This document shows positions 30,352 through 40,248 of a stretch of DNA of 64,000 bases, piece by piece. Numbering within the stretch: the stretch's first letter is position 1; every line of letters starts with the position of its first letter. The notes below the pieces were generated by a model, which saw nothing but the letters and a program-made list of their open reading frames with translations, was not told the DNA's origin and searched no databases. Position numbers and translations under genes: made by a program. This DNA is from Bacteroidota bacterium. GTDB lineage: Bacteria; Bacteroidota; Bacteroidia; Chitinophagales; Chitinophagaceae. The DNA lies in NCBI GenBank assembly GCA_018266575.1, contig JAFEAE010000016.1, forward strand, positions 282,012-346,011. Direction: 5' to 3'.

Positions 30352-33108
30352 TTATTCCGGTTCAAACCCTAACATAAACGTAAATCGTGACGCACCTTTG
30401 ATAGAGCCATTCTGAATGCGGTCGAGCCCGATACCGTAGTCAAATCCAAGCAAGCCAAACATTGGCAGGAAGAAACGCAAACCAACGCCTACATCTTTTC
30501 TTAAACGGAAAGGATTATAATCCGTAAAATTATACCACCCATTTGCTGCTTCAAAAAATGCTTCTCCATAAATAGTACTACTTGGGTTGGTTACAAACGG
30601 GTAACGCATTTCCAGGGTGTACTTATTAAAGATAGTGAAGAACTCTGTAGCATTTTGTTGTTCGGGGTTTACCTTGGGGTCTGAGTTTTGATAAACGGGG
30701 TATCCTCTTTGAGAAATGATATCATATCCTAACAAACCAAAGTTGTTTGTAAGGCCGGCATCTCCCAGTTGGAAACGTTCGAACGGAGAGAAATCAAGAT
30801 TGCTGTTATAACGTCCCATAAACCCGTATTTCACGGACGCTTTTAACACAAACTGCCTTGTTTTATCTGAGCCCATCGGTTTTCCGATAGGTATATACCA
30901 CTCATCTGTAAATCTCCATTTGTGATATTCCGGTAACTCAAAACTTTGTTGCGGGGTGATGTTCCTGTTAATCAAAGAATATGGTGGAGTGAACTGAACA
31001 CTCAGCAAAAAATTATTCCCATTTGTCGGGAAGATCGGTTGGTTTACAGAATAACGGCTCAGCGCCACTTTAAAACTGAAGTTCGCTGAATGCCCATTCC
31101 TGAATTCCTGGGTAAATAATGGATAATTAGTTAAATCATACTCTACAAAATTCAGGGAATATGTTAGGGTGAAATAATCATCAGGCCACTTCAGTTGTTT
31201 ACCGAGTGCGATAGTAAACCCAAGGTTTTTTAGGGAGTTTGTATCACTGAATGCATAGGTATTGGTCCTGTAATTATAACCTCCTGTTCTAAATACACTT
31301 TTATATAAACTTACGGTGAGTGAATTTCTTTTCTTGCCGCCTAACCATGGCTCAGTGAATGAGGCATTATATGACTGGTATGCCTTACCGTTGGATTGAA
31401 CACGAAGGCTCAACTTTTGCCCATCCCCGGTTGGTAATGGGTCCCATGCCGATTTTTTCCAGATGTTTTTTACCGAGAAATTGTTGAACGAAACTCCAAG
31501 GGTTCCGGTTAATCCTATACCACCGCCCCATCCGGCAGAAAGCTCTAACTGGTCTGATGATTTTTCTTCCACACTCCAGTTAATGTCTACTGTTCCGTCT
31601 TCCTGGTTGGGCACGGGTGTTGGAACAACTTTCTCCTGGTTAAAATATCCAAGGCTTACAATTTCACGTTGTGAACGGATAAGATCCTGGCGGCTGAACT
31701 TATCTCCGGGTATTGTTCTCAATTCGCGTCGGATAACATATTCCTTTGTTTTTTCGTTTCCGGTTATGGTTACATTTTTAATTGTTGCCTGTGGGCCTTC
31801 ACGCATGCGGATTTCAAAATCAATGGTATCGTTATACACAGCAGTTTCTACGGGATCGATCTGGAAGAACAGGTAACCATCATCCATATATAAGCTTCCG
31901 ATATCGCCATTGCTCTCGGCAGATAGTTGTTTACCGAGGCGTTTGTTAAGGATATCAAGATTATAAATATCTCCTTTCCGGATTCCGAGAATTACGTTTA
32001 AGATAGAATCAGAATATTTTGTATTTCCTTTCCAGGTAACATTTCCAAAATAATATTTGTGGCCCTCATCTACTTTTATGTCGATGTCCATCTGGCCTTT
32101 CTTGTTATAGTAGGTTGTATCACTAACAATTGTTGCATCACGGTATCCGAGGGAGTTGTAGTAGGCAATGACTTTTTCTTTATCGTCGCTATATTTTTTT
32201 GCATTGAATTTAGAATTACTAAATAACTTGAACCGGAAATACGGATCAAGAAATGCCCTTGTTTGGGTAAATGTTAAGAAGCCCCAATTATCGATATATT
32301 CTTTGAATGTAATTGGATTCTTTGTGCCATAGGAGCTCGAATCTTTAGGTGGAAACAGGGTGAATCGGCTTAGTTCTTTAGTATCTTTCAATTGCTTTTT
32401 CAATCGCTGCTCAGGCACTTGCTCATTACCAAAAAAATTAATCTGATTTACGTGTACTTTATTCCCTTTTACAATATTAAATGTTACCACTTCTGAGTTG
32501 TGTGAAACAGGGTCTTTTGCTTCTGTAATTTTAACCGTTGCCCCCTGGTAGCCTTTTTCTGCATAAAATTTCTTGATGGCAACAATAGCATTTTGTTTCA
32601 TCGCTTCAGTAACGGCACGGCCTTTTACTAATCCTGTTTTTGTTTGCAAATCATCTGATTCAGATTTTGTGGCACCCTTAAAACTAAAATTAGAAAGGCG
32701 AGGCCTCTCCATCACATTAATTTCCACATAAATATCACTGCCTGACAACTTAGTTATATAGATCGAAATATTGGTAAACAGGTTTTGTTTCCACAAATTT
32801 GTGATGGCTTTACTAAAATTATCACCGCCAGGAATTGTTATCTTATCGCCTACAGTTAAACCGGAAATTGAGGTAAGAAGCGCCTCATCAAGGTATTTTG
32901 TGCCGGTAACTTTTATGCCTGCGATTGTATATTCTTTAGGAACTTTTGAATTAAATAATGCCAATAATTCAGGATCTACCGATACTGGATGTGTAGTATC
33001 CGAAACCTGAGCTTTAACCGCATTTGTTAGAAATAATAAGCAGAGAATTGGTAAAAAAACACAAATCAGTAATCTTCTTGACATCCAGTCGGTTTTTTGA
33101 AGCGGCAA
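30352..33108 (-). CDS. bamA: Outer membrane protein assembly factor BamA
   Basis: The 918-residue protein is the central barrel-insertion factor. A signal peptide (about residues 14-33) is followed by POTRA domains between about 60 and 510 (for example IAGIKVTGTKYLDEALLTS and IKNVTITGNEKTKEYVIRRE), and then the Omp85 barrel with LELSAGWGGGIGLTGTLG. Family-typical LRFFLPMFGLLGFDYGIG and a terminal Phe-rich strand (FTFMLGFEPE) are present. It is longer than the E. coli protein, as usual in this phylum. The uppS gene is 75 bp upstream. Confidence 0.96.
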   Translation of the reverse strand: MPLQKTDWMSRRLLICVFLPILCLLFLTNAVKAQVSDTTHPVSVDPELLALFNSKVPKEYTIAGIKVTGTKYLDEALLTSISGLTVGDKITIPGGDNFSKAITNLWKQNLFTNISIYITKLSGSDIYVEINVMERPRLSNFSFKGATKSESDDLQTKTGLVKGRAVTEAMKQNAIVAIKKFYAEKGYQGATVKITEAKDPVSHNSEVVTFNIVKGNKVHVNQINFFGNEQVPEQRLKKQLKDTKELSRFTLFPPKDSSSYGTKNPITFKEYIDNWGFLTFTQTRAFLDPYFRFKLFSNSKFNAKKYSDDKEKVIAYYNSLGYRDATIVSDTTYYNKKGQMDIDIKVDEGHKYYFGNVTWKGNTKYSDSILNVILGIRKGDIYNLDILNKRLGKQLSAESNGDIGSLYMDDGYLFFQIDPVETAVYNDTIDFEIRMREGPQATIKNVTITGNEKTKEYVIRRELRTIPGDKFSRQDLIRSQREIVSLGYFNQEKVVPTPVPNQEDGTVDINWSVEEKSSDQLELSAGWGGGIGLTGTLGVSFNNFSVKNIWKKSAWDPLPTGDGQKLSLRVQSNGKAYQSYNASFTEPWLGGKKRNSLTVSLYKSVFRTGGYNYRTNTYAFSDTNSLKNLGFTIALGKQLKWPDDYFTLTYSLNFVEYDLTNYPLFTQEFRNGHSANFSFKVALSRYSVNQPIFPTNGNNFLLSVQFTPPYSLINRNITPQQSFELPEYHKWRFTDEWYIPIGKPMGSDKTRQFVLKASVKYGFMGRYNSNLDFSPFERFQLGDAGLTNNFGLLGYDIISQRGYPVYQNSDPKVNPEQQNATEFFTIFNKYTLEMRYPFVTNPSSTIYGEAFFEAANGWYNFTDYNPFRLRKDVGVGLRFFLPMFGLLGFDYGIGLDRIQNGSIKGASRFTFMLGFEPE

Positions 33109-33183
33109 ATTAAGGTGATTTATTAAAAGTGTTTGTTAAAAAGTGGCTTTTACAGTGAGTTTTATGGCATATTGTTAAGATTT

Positions 33184-33948
33184 CTAATCCTCTTCAGTTA
33201 TATGCGGATTAAGCTGTTCGCTGGTTTTTCCGAAACGGCGTTCCCTGGCCTGAAAATCGAGGATGGCTTCATATAAATTTTCTTTTCTGAAATCAGGCCA
33301 ACGCACGTTTGTAAAATATAATTCCGCATAGGCAAGTTGGTATAATAAAAAATTACTTATCCGGTATTCCCCACTTGTACGGATCATTAGCTCCGGATCG
33401 GGAAAATTGCTGGTAGACAAATAGTTCTGTACTGTTTCCTGGTTGATCGATAATGGTTCAAGGCTACCCATTTTTACATCATTAGCAATATTTTTTATAG
33501 CTTCCACCAGTTCCCAACGGCTGCTATAGCTGAGTGCCATAATTAAATTCAAACCGGTATTGTGATTGGTAGCTTCCAAAGCTTCTTGTAATTCCTGCTG
33601 TGCATAAGGAGGAAGCATATTAATATCCCCGATCACATGTAGCCTGATATTGTTTTTATTGAGTGTTTCAACTTCTTTTTTAATAGTATCCACCAGTAAT
33701 TCCATTAAACCAGTAACCTCATCTTCAGGCCTGTCCCAATTTTCGGTGGAAAAGGCATATAGGGTTAGATATCCCACACCCAGTTCTGCACAGCCTTCCA
33801 CAATATCGCGGACACTTTCCACTCCATGAAAATGACCATAAAGCCTGTCGTGGCCTTTTTCTTTCGCCCATCGCCCATTACCATCCATAATAATGGCGAT
33901 ATGGCGCGGAAGTCGCGAGGTATCTATTTTTGCCTTTAAAGATTCCAT
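33184..33948 (-). CDS. uppS: Isoprenyl transferase (undecaprenyl diphosphate synthase)
   Basis: The 254-residue cis-prenyltransferase makes the C55 lipid carrier for cell-wall and polysaccharide synthesis. The catalytic Asp22 lies in IAIIMDGNGRWA, and MALSYSSRWELVEA and DPELMIRTSGEYRISNFLL with RWPDF are the other conserved regions. Length is normal. It is upstream of bamA and downstream of the DUF6089 gene on the same strand. Confidence 0.96.
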   Translation of the reverse strand: MESLKAKIDTSRLPRHIAIIMDGNGRWAKEKGHDRLYGHFHGVESVRDIVEGCAELGVGYLTLYAFSTENWDRPEDEVTGLMELLVDTIKKEVETLNKNNIRLHVIGDINMLPPYAQQELQEALEATNHNTGLNLIMALSYSSRWELVEAIKNIANDVKMGSLEPLSINQETVQNYLSTSNFPDPELMIRTSGEYRISNFLLYQLAYAELYFTNVRWPDFRKENLYEAILDFQARERRFGKTSEQLNPHITEED

Positions 33949-34021
33949 GATTTATTCAGGCAGCGAAAATAAAATATTTTTTCAAGAGGCAATTAAGAAA
34001 GAATAAAGTAACAAATCTATA

Positions 34022-34882
34022 TTACAATCCACCCTTTGCACTCGGGCATTTGTAAGAAGTGAGGTTGAAAGAAAGCATGAGTTGGGCCATTACGTAGCTA
34101 TCTTTCTGGTTAGAGTAACCACGCTGCCTACCTTGTACGCCAATAGGCGTTCCGAATACATAAGATCGGTCTTGCAAAATCCCTGCAAGTGAAGGTTGCC
34201 CGTTTGGCAGGTTAGGAAATGCTGCAGCACCGGCATAAGTTGTGCTTACATCATCGATGTAATCAGTAGTTGTAAAACGATATACAATTTCAAATCCCAG
34301 ATTAAAATTTCGGTTGAGATTATATTTAATGCCCATGCCTACCGGAAAACATAATGCCATTGTTCCGTAAGGTTTTCTATTCGGATAAACGGATGATTCC
34401 TGGCCTTCGGTTCCTAATGGGCGCAGGTAAACTTTTTTTCCCTGGTAATATGCGTAAGGGTCGTAATTAAATGTTCCTATACCAAAAGTCAGATATGGAG
34501 TAAACCGGTGATATATATCTCCCGGTACAAATTTGAAAAAATTGAAATCCCCCTGCAAAGCCAGCTCCCAGATATTTGTATTAAAGCTTAGGTTACGGGT
34601 ATACATGAACTCATTGTAGCTATTATATGTATCTGAATAACCGAGCTGGCAGAAGCTTGCGCTCAACCGCACTGCAATATATTCCCCAAATTGTTTCCTG
34701 AAAAAACCACTAAATGCAACTCCCGGGGCGTTAAGCCTCAATTTCGGATTGAGGTCACCGAAATAATGGGCAGCTCCCGCAGAAATACCGATCTCCCCTT
34801 CCTGTACATTACTCTGAGGCTGTGCAAATGAATTTGTTATGGCTATGGTTACAAGTATCCAGGCAAAAATTAATTTCTTCAT
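34022..34882 (-). CDS. DUF6089 family outer membrane beta-barrel protein
   Basis: The 286-residue protein has a signal peptide (ending NSFAQ) and then about eight amphipathic strands with aromatic ends, such as EIGISAGAAHYFGDLNP and YHRFTPYLTFGIGTFNYDP, as in small outer-membrane barrels. A final strand motif, QLMLSFNLTSYKC, is present. In Bacteroidota the DUF6089 protein lies between nadK and uppS, as here. Its function is unknown, and the conserved place beside bamA suggests an envelope role. Confidence 0.88.
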   Translation of the reverse strand: MKKLIFAWILVTIAITNSFAQPQSNVQEGEIGISAGAAHYFGDLNPKLRLNAPGVAFSGFFRKQFGEYIAVRLSASFCQLGYSDTYNSYNEFMYTRNLSFNTNIWELALQGDFNFFKFVPGDIYHRFTPYLTFGIGTFNYDPYAYYQGKKVYLRPLGTEGQESSVYPNRKPYGTMALCFPVGMGIKYNLNRNFNLGFEIVYRFTTTDYIDDVSTTYAGAAAFPNLPNGQPSLAGILQDRSYVFGTPIGVQGRQRGYSNQKDSYVMAQLMLSFNLTSYKCPSAKGGL

Positions 34883-34945
34883 GTTCAGACGAGAAGTTAT
34901 GGTTTCAGTAACGTATTTAACTTGTTTTTCTTTTGTGAAAATCTG

Positions 34946-35824
34946 TTAATTTCTGGTATCGAGCCCCCAGGAAAGCTTATTTCTTAATGTTTTCAGGAAA
35001 TTATTTTCATTCAGCCGTACAAGGCTTAGGGTGAACGATTCCCTACGAACAGCTAATTGAACACTTTTGTCGACAATTTCTTTACGCGAATCCAGCGCAC
35101 AAATAAAATTATCAGCCCGGCTTTCAATTTCAAATGAGATAATATTACTGTCAGGTACTACTATCGGGCGTACATTCAGGTTATGCGGAGCAACGGGGGT
35201 TATTACAAAACTTTCAGATTCTGTAAATACTACCGGGCCACCGCAGCTCAAAGAATATCCAGTTGAACCTGTTGGAGTAGCCACTATTAATCCATCTGCC
35301 CAATATGTATTCAAAAATTCGCCATTGAGATAAGTATGAATTTTTATCATGGGAGAAGTGTCTGTTTTATGAATGGCAAATTCATTCAAACCATAAGGTA
35401 CTTTATCGAACAAGGTTTTATTTGCATCCAGGTGTATAAGCGAACGCTGGTCAACCACAAAACTTCGGTTAACCAATGCCGTTACTGCTGTTGTCAATTC
35501 TTCTTTACCAATGCTTGCCAAAAAACCAAGCCTTCCGAAATTAATCCCAAGCACAGGAATATTTTTATCGCGTACCAATGAAACCGTATCCAGCAAGGTT
35601 CCATCGCCGCCAAGGCTTATCACAAATTCTATTGATTCGTCGAGATCATCCGATCCGTTAAATACAGAAACATCCGAAGGAACTACCAGGTTGTGTTTTA
35701 TTTGTTCGAGAAAAGGAAGATGGACAACAGGCTGAATATGCTGACGGATAAGTTCATCAAACAAATGCTGAATTTCATTTCGTTGTTCGTAATCAATAAC
35801 ACGACTGTAAATCGCAACTTTCAT
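34946..35824 (-). CDS. nadK: NAD kinase
   Basis: The 292-residue enzyme phosphorylates NAD to NADP. The signature GGDGT is at residues 72-76 in SLGGDGTLLDTVSLV, NEFAIHKTDTSPM is the substrate loop, and TPTGSTGYSLSCGGP is the conserved C-domain motif. Length is normal. It sits between the OMP85-like gene and the DUF6089 gene, all on the minus strand. Confidence 0.97.
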   Translation of the reverse strand: MKVAIYSRVIDYEQRNEIQHLFDELIRQHIQPVVHLPFLEQIKHNLVVPSDVSVFNGSDDLDESIEFVISLGGDGTLLDTVSLVRDKNIPVLGINFGRLGFLASIGKEELTTAVTALVNRSFVVDQRSLIHLDANKTLFDKVPYGLNEFAIHKTDTSPMIKIHTYLNGEFLNTYWADGLIVATPTGSTGYSLSCGGPVVFTESESFVITPVAPHNLNVRPIVVPDSNIISFEIESRADNFICALDSRKEIVDKSVQLAVRRESFTLSLVRLNENNFLKTLRNKLSWGLDTRN

Positions 35825-35871
35825 CTTAATAAATTTTACATCACACCAAATCTTCCAAACTAATCCTAAGA

Positions 35872-37350
35872 TCAGAACTCATTACCAATGCGTAAAAATA
35901 ACCCCTTTTGTCCTAACTGGTTAAAGCTATAATCTAACTTAAACGTAAAATCGTAAAAGCTTGTTATATCTACACCAAATCCGCCAGTATATAAAAAACG
36001 GTTCTCCAGCGAATTGCCCGTATTATTTTTATTATATCCGTAACCAGCATCTCCAAATGCTGTGAGGTAAATGTGAAAAGGAACTATGTCGTGAGAAGTG
36101 TGGCGAAGAAACGGAATATTGAAATTGAATAACTCGCGGATCAATGTATTATGGACCATCACACCTGCAACGCCATCTACCACATACCTGTCCAGTCCGC
36201 GCAGATAAAAATCACCATAACCCATCATCTGCTGATTATAAAAAGGCTGATTGAACGGAAGCTTGATCATGCTCCAGTTTTGTGTTACGAAATACAGTTT
36301 ATGTGCAACCGGCCAGCTCCATGAATTTTTAAAATAGGCTTGCCAAAGGTTGATATCTTTTGTGATCCCTCTTTTCAAAAAACCTGTTTCGAACGTTACG
36401 CCTTTTAGTGGATACGGAATATAATCCACGTCAGTATAATTCATGATGTACGCAATTTCCGGGTACAATACCTGCAGCTTATTGTTACTGAAATAATTTG
36501 GGTTGTATACACTAACGGCGCTGTCTATGCGCACTTTGCTCATTCCAAAACGGAAAAGGTGTTTCACTTTTAATGCCGGCCGGAAATAATAACGCAATGA
36601 AAAACTATATTGTTCGCTCAGGTATTTTCCGGCATAACTAATGGTATCGGCTTTTATAAAATATTGCTGATTGTCTGACGTAACAGCGTTCAGTTCTTTC
36701 TGCGCATTATAAATCACCGTAAACCCGAAACCATGTTTTAACGTTTTGTCTGCATACGGTTGGTCGTAAGCTATTTCATATTGCCGCGAGTAACCGGTGA
36801 TGAGCCATGCAATGAAGTTGTCATTCCTGCCGGTAAAATTATAATGTGTATATTTTAATCCATAGTTCACGCGGCTCAAACTATAATTGTGCTCCTGCCA
36901 CACGGAAAAATTTCTGTCAACCGGCCTGAAATATGGAAGCGGGAAAATATACCAGCGTTCTTTCACATCAATTTCCACATCCATCATATACCCACGAAAA
37001 CCTTTAAGGTAAATAACCACATCATTAAACAAATGCGTATTAATCAACCGTTCGCGTGCTTTTACAAATGCTTTTACAATTTCCGAGAGGGAAACTGAAT
37101 CACCTTCTTTAAAAGATAATTCGCGTGTAATGATATAATTTTTCGTACGCTTGTTACCTGTTATATGAATTTCGCCAACAACAAACGTCGCTTCATGATA
37201 ACTAATTTTTGTATTGGTTGTATCTGCAACAGGTGATGTTTGCTGAATGAGCCCTCGTGTATCCTCTTTTTCAAAAGATTGTGCATGTGAAGCTATCGAA
37301 ACAGCTATAGCAGTGAGTAATGTCAAAAAAAATTTCCCTACTGTCATCAT
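35872..37350 (-). CDS. BamA/TamA-like outer membrane protein with POTRA domain
   Basis: The roughly 492-residue protein has a signal peptide (from MMTVGKFFLTLLTAI, ending SHAQ), one POTRA-like domain (about residues 45-130, with VVGEIHITGNKRTKNYIITR) and a C-terminal Omp85-type barrel with FKLDYSFNQLGQKGLFLRIG near the end. It is much shorter than BamA. The frame starts with a TTG at 37413 that overlaps the CBS gene's stop, but I prefer the ATG at 37350, since the signal peptide begins there. The substrate is unknown, and a role in lipid or protein transport across the outer membrane is an inference from the family. Confidence 0.85.
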   Translation of the reverse strand: MMTVGKFFLTLLTAIAVSIASHAQSFEKEDTRGLIQQTSPVADTTNTKISYHEATFVVGEIHITGNKRTKNYIITRELSFKEGDSVSLSEIVKAFVKARERLINTHLFNDVVIYLKGFRGYMMDVEIDVKERWYIFPLPYFRPVDRNFSVWQEHNYSLSRVNYGLKYTHYNFTGRNDNFIAWLITGYSRQYEIAYDQPYADKTLKHGFGFTVIYNAQKELNAVTSDNQQYFIKADTISYAGKYLSEQYSFSLRYYFRPALKVKHLFRFGMSKVRIDSAVSVYNPNYFSNNKLQVLYPEIAYIMNYTDVDYIPYPLKGVTFETGFLKRGITKDINLWQAYFKNSWSWPVAHKLYFVTQNWSMIKLPFNQPFYNQQMMGYGDFYLRGLDRYVVDGVAGVMVHNTLIRELFNFNIPFLRHTSHDIVPFHIYLTAFGDAGYGYNKNNTGNSLENRFLYTGGFGVDITSFYDFTFKLDYSFNQLGQKGLFLRIGNEF

Positions 37351-37409
37351 ATTGGCCACAAACCTGTTGCTGCCTGTTCTTTTATGGTTTACGAAAATGC
37401 AGCAATATA

Positions 37410-38072
37410 TCAAATGCTAAGGTAATTCATGAGGTGGTCGTAATTATCACGCAATTCGTTTTGATAGAGCTCTTCCCCAAAATAATATTTTACCCGGTAA
37501 TCGTATCGCTGAAATGTGGCAACAATATCAGCAATTTCAAACTTATTTATTTTAAGTGTCACCAGGAAGTTTCCGGATTCTGCTTCCGAATAAGTATTTA
37601 GTTGTGTAACTTGTGCATCGTTGGTTTCAACCAATTTTATTATTTCAGAAAAGGAAAAATTCACTTTGTCCATTTCCAAAACTATTATGGCACCAGGGTC
37701 GCTAACACCAGAAAGCCTTCCCAACTGTTTTAAAAGATCGTTTGCAGTAATGGCACCTAAATATTCATCGTCTTTATCAACTACAGGAACTATGCTAAGA
37801 TTGTATTCGTTCACACTTTGAACGGCTTCTATAAAATAAGCAGTTGCGTGGGCAACAATCTTCGAAAAATTATTTTCTAATGTAGAAACCGGTAATTGAT
37901 CGTCAGGAATATTCAAAAGGTCATCTTCACTAACTAATCCGATCAGTTTATCTTCTGCAACCACTGGCAGCTCGCTAACATGAAAATCTGCCATAAGGTC
38001 GAGTGCCTGCATAACAGAGTCTGCAGGATTTAATGAAGGGATAGCAACAGATATGATCTCTTTGTTTAGCAC
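37410..38072 (-). CDS. CBS domain-containing protein
   Basis: The roughly 220-residue cytosolic protein consists of two tandem CBS motifs (about residues 1-120), with ALDLMADFHVSELPVVAEDK and YNLSIVPVVDKDDEYLGAIT, then an ACT-like C-terminal region (VLEMDKVNFSFSEIIKLVE). The frame extends to an ATG at 38126, overlapping the hydrolase gene by 23 bp. I prefer the GTG at 38072, as homologs begin near this LNKEII. CBS pairs bind adenine nucleotides. The ligand and partner are unknown. Its conserved place near nadK makes a nucleotide-sensing role plausible. Confidence 0.82.
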   Translation of the reverse strand: MLNKEIISVAIPSLNPADSVMQALDLMADFHVSELPVVAEDKLIGLVSEDDLLNIPDDQLPVSTLENNFSKIVAHATAYFIEAVQSVNEYNLSIVPVVDKDDEYLGAITANDLLKQLGRLSGVSDPGAIIVLEMDKVNFSFSEIIKLVETNDAQVTQLNTYSEAESGNFLVTLKINKFEIADIVATFQRYDYRVKYYFGEELYQNELRDNYDHLMNYLSI

Positions 38073-38103
38073 GTTAGAGAAGTTTATTAAGATACGAAAC
38101 TGA

Positions 38104-38880
38104 TCACGCAACCGTTGCCGGCTCATTCAATTTCGTCAAAAATCTATACAATATTTTATTGAACTCTTCCGGCACTTCCATCATCGGTGCATGCCCGCAT
38201 TTATCAATAAAATACAATTCGCTGTTCGGGATCATGCGCTGAAACTCACGTCCGACAAAGGGCGGTGTAATTGTATCATTATTGCCCCATATCAATAACG
38301 TCGGTTGTTGGATTTGATTGAGTTCTTCCCCTAAATTATTTCTGATAGCGCTTTTTGCAAGTGCGATAATCTTTATCGCTTTGATGCGGTTATTAACAAT
38401 CTCGTAAACTTCATCCACCAATTCTTTAGAAGCGATCTCCGGATTATAAAACGTCAGTTCCGTTTTTTTTCGGATGTATTCATAATCACCACGTTTCGGA
38501 TAACTATCGCCCATCCCGCTTTCAAACAAACCCGAACTTCCGGTAAGTATGATTGACCTGATGCGTTGCGGATGTTTTAATACATGTACCAATGCCACAT
38601 GCCCACCAAGTGAATTGCCAAGTAAATGAATGTCTTTGTAATCCTGGCTTTCAATAAATTTATGAACATATTTTTCGAGGCCGCCCACCGTAGTGTGCAA
38701 AATATCCAGGTCAAATAATGGGAGCATTGGCACAATCACTTTGTAGTGGTTGCGAAAATATTCGATTAAGTCTGCAAAATTACTCAATGCCCCAAACAGC
38801 CCATGCAAAAGTAACAGCGGTTCGCCAATACCTTCTTCCACATACCTGAATTTATCTTTTTGTTTGATCTCGTACTGCAT
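38104..38880 (-). CDS. Alpha/beta hydrolase
   Basis: The 258-residue protein has the alpha/beta hydrolase fold: oxyanion HG in LLLHGLFGALSNF, nucleophile Ser in LLGNSLGGHVAL, Asp in WGNNDTITPP and His in DKCGHAPMMEVPEEF. It resembles the group of esterases and C-C bond hydrolases. The substrate is unknown. The end overlaps the longer CBS frame, but with the GTG start there it is followed by a 31-bp gap. It is the first gene of the nadK-side cluster. Confidence 0.9.
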   Translation of the reverse strand: MQYEIKQKDKFRYVEEGIGEPLLLLHGLFGALSNFADLIEYFRNHYKVIVPMLPLFDLDILHTTVGGLEKYVHKFIESQDYKDIHLLGNSLGGHVALVHVLKHPQRIRSIILTGSSGLFESGMGDSYPKRGDYEYIRKKTELTFYNPEIASKELVDEVYEIVNNRIKAIKIIALAKSAIRNNLGEELNQIQQPTLLIWGNNDTITPPFVGREFQRMIPNSELYFIDKCGHAPMMEVPEEFNKILYRFLTKLNEPATVA

Positions 38881-39196
38881 TTGCTTTTGTTCTGTCTGTA
38901 ATATGTTGCAAAATAAATGATTTACGCCAAAAATTACCCGATCTAATCAAGAAACTCTATTCTGTCCAATTAACAACTATAACAGAAAAATTCATTTGTG
39001 TTTTTGGAAAAATCTTTTGGTTCTATCCTTCACATAAAAGGCTTTTTGATAAAAATCAACAATTACAAAAATAACTTTAACTATGGAATTATGCCTTTTC
39101 CGAAAGGAATACAACAAAATATTAATCTTCGCTTAAAATAAAAATTAAAAAAATAATGTATAATGAAATCTATGAATCCGGTGGACTGATTAATTT
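38881..39196. other. AT-rich gap, 316 bp, no feature recognised
   Basis: The gap lies between the start of the hydrolase gene and the end of the cvpA-like gene. It is AT-rich with A-runs, without open frames of note, terminator stems or the repeat families seen elsewhere. It presumably contains the hydrolase promoter, although I see only an imperfect box. Confidence 0.5.
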
Positions 39197-39736
39197 TTAG
39201 TTTTTTATTTCATGGGAAATATGATCAAAAAATTCTTCTAATTGTTTAAACATATCTTTAAAGACCGGGACAACGGCACCAATTCCATCAATTAATTTGG
39301 GCCCCCAGGGTTCAACAATAGCATAGGTTTTGGAAGAAGCAATTGCCTGCGATGAAATGATCCCTGCTTTTGTTCCATAAAACAATATGATGCTGAAAAT
39401 AATAGTGTAGATCATTGCATACAATAAAACACCGCCAAGTTTATTTGCCCAGCCTAACCATGCAAAATCAACAGCAGCCTGGATCAGCGACGCTGCCCAT
39501 CTTACTAAAATAATAACAGCGATGAATATTAATACGAACGCAAGAACAGGCAACCATTTTGCAGAAACATGAATGGTATCTTTCAAATAAACTGCCACTA
39601 CTGCTGATAATTTAATTGCTGCAGCTAACCCTATAATTAATGCGAGTACAGAAAAAACTGCAGCGATCAACCCACGCTGTAATCCTTTGAAAACAGCCAT
39701 AATCAAAAGAATGAGGAGTATTATATCAATTGTCAT
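39197..39736 (-). CDS. CvpA family membrane protein
   Basis: The 179-residue protein has four membrane helices (about residues 3-18, 25-46, 62-82 and 102-124), with the ALIIGLAAAIKLS and WAASLIQAAVDFAWLGW elements of the CvpA family, and a soluble C-terminal tail. CvpA is linked to colicin V production and envelope stress, and its exact action is not known. The downstream gap is AT-rich. YqeY and GldC follow upstream on the same strand. Confidence 0.88.
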   Translation of the reverse strand: MTIDIILLILLIMAVFKGLQRGLIAAVFSVLALIIGLAAAIKLSAVVAVYLKDTIHVSAKWLPVLAFVLIFIAVIILVRWAASLIQAAVDFAWLGWANKLGGVLLYAMIYTIIFSIILFYGTKAGIISSQAIASSKTYAIVEPWGPKLIDGIGAVVPVFKDMFKQLEEFFDHISHEIKN

Positions 39737-39781
39737 GATAAAAAAATAATACTCAAACAGCAGTTATGAATTAAGGAAATT

Positions 39782-40234
39782 TTATTTTGATAACAACTCT
39801 TTCACTATGACATTAATGGTTTTGCCATCTGCTTTCCCTGCAAGTTGTTTGGTAGCAACGCCCATCACTTTTCCGATATCGGCCATAGAAGATGCGCCGG
39901 TTTCAGCCACTATTTTTTCCAATATGCCTTTCAGTTCTTCCGGGCCCATTTGTTTTGGCAGAAATTTTTCGATCACGTTGATCTCGTCCTGTTCTTTTTC
40001 TGCAAGGTCGCTGCGGTTTTGTTGCTGATAAATTTCAAGGGAATCTTTTCGTTGTTTGATCAGTTTTTGCAGCAACTTGATTTCTTCTTCAGGTTTTATT
40101 TCTCCACCTGCACCTTCAGATGTTTTTGCAAGAATGATAGCTGCCTTAATAGCACGTAGTGCACGTAATGCTTTTTCATCTTTTGCAAGCATGGCAGTTT
40201 TCAGGTCTGCCATTATTTGTTGTTCTAAACTCAT
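39782..40234 (-). CDS. GatB/YqeY domain-containing protein
   Basis: The 150-residue protein is a stand-alone YqeY domain: a helical hairpin with ALRAIKAAIILAKTSEG, and a C-terminal domain with FLPKQMGPEELKGILEKIV and GVATKQLAGKADGKTINVIV. This domain is related to the tail of GatB, the tRNA amidotransferase subunit, and probably binds tRNA. It sits 45 bp from the cvpA-like gene and 14 bp from gldC, suggesting one transcript. Confidence 0.92.
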   Translation of the reverse strand: MSLEQQIMADLKTAMLAKDEKALRALRAIKAAIILAKTSEGAGGEIKPEEEIKLLQKLIKQRKDSLEIYQQQNRSDLAEKEQDEINVIEKFLPKQMGPEELKGILEKIVAETGASSMADIGKVMGVATKQLAGKADGKTINVIVKELLSK

Positions 40235-40248
40235 ACAAAAAATTTCAG

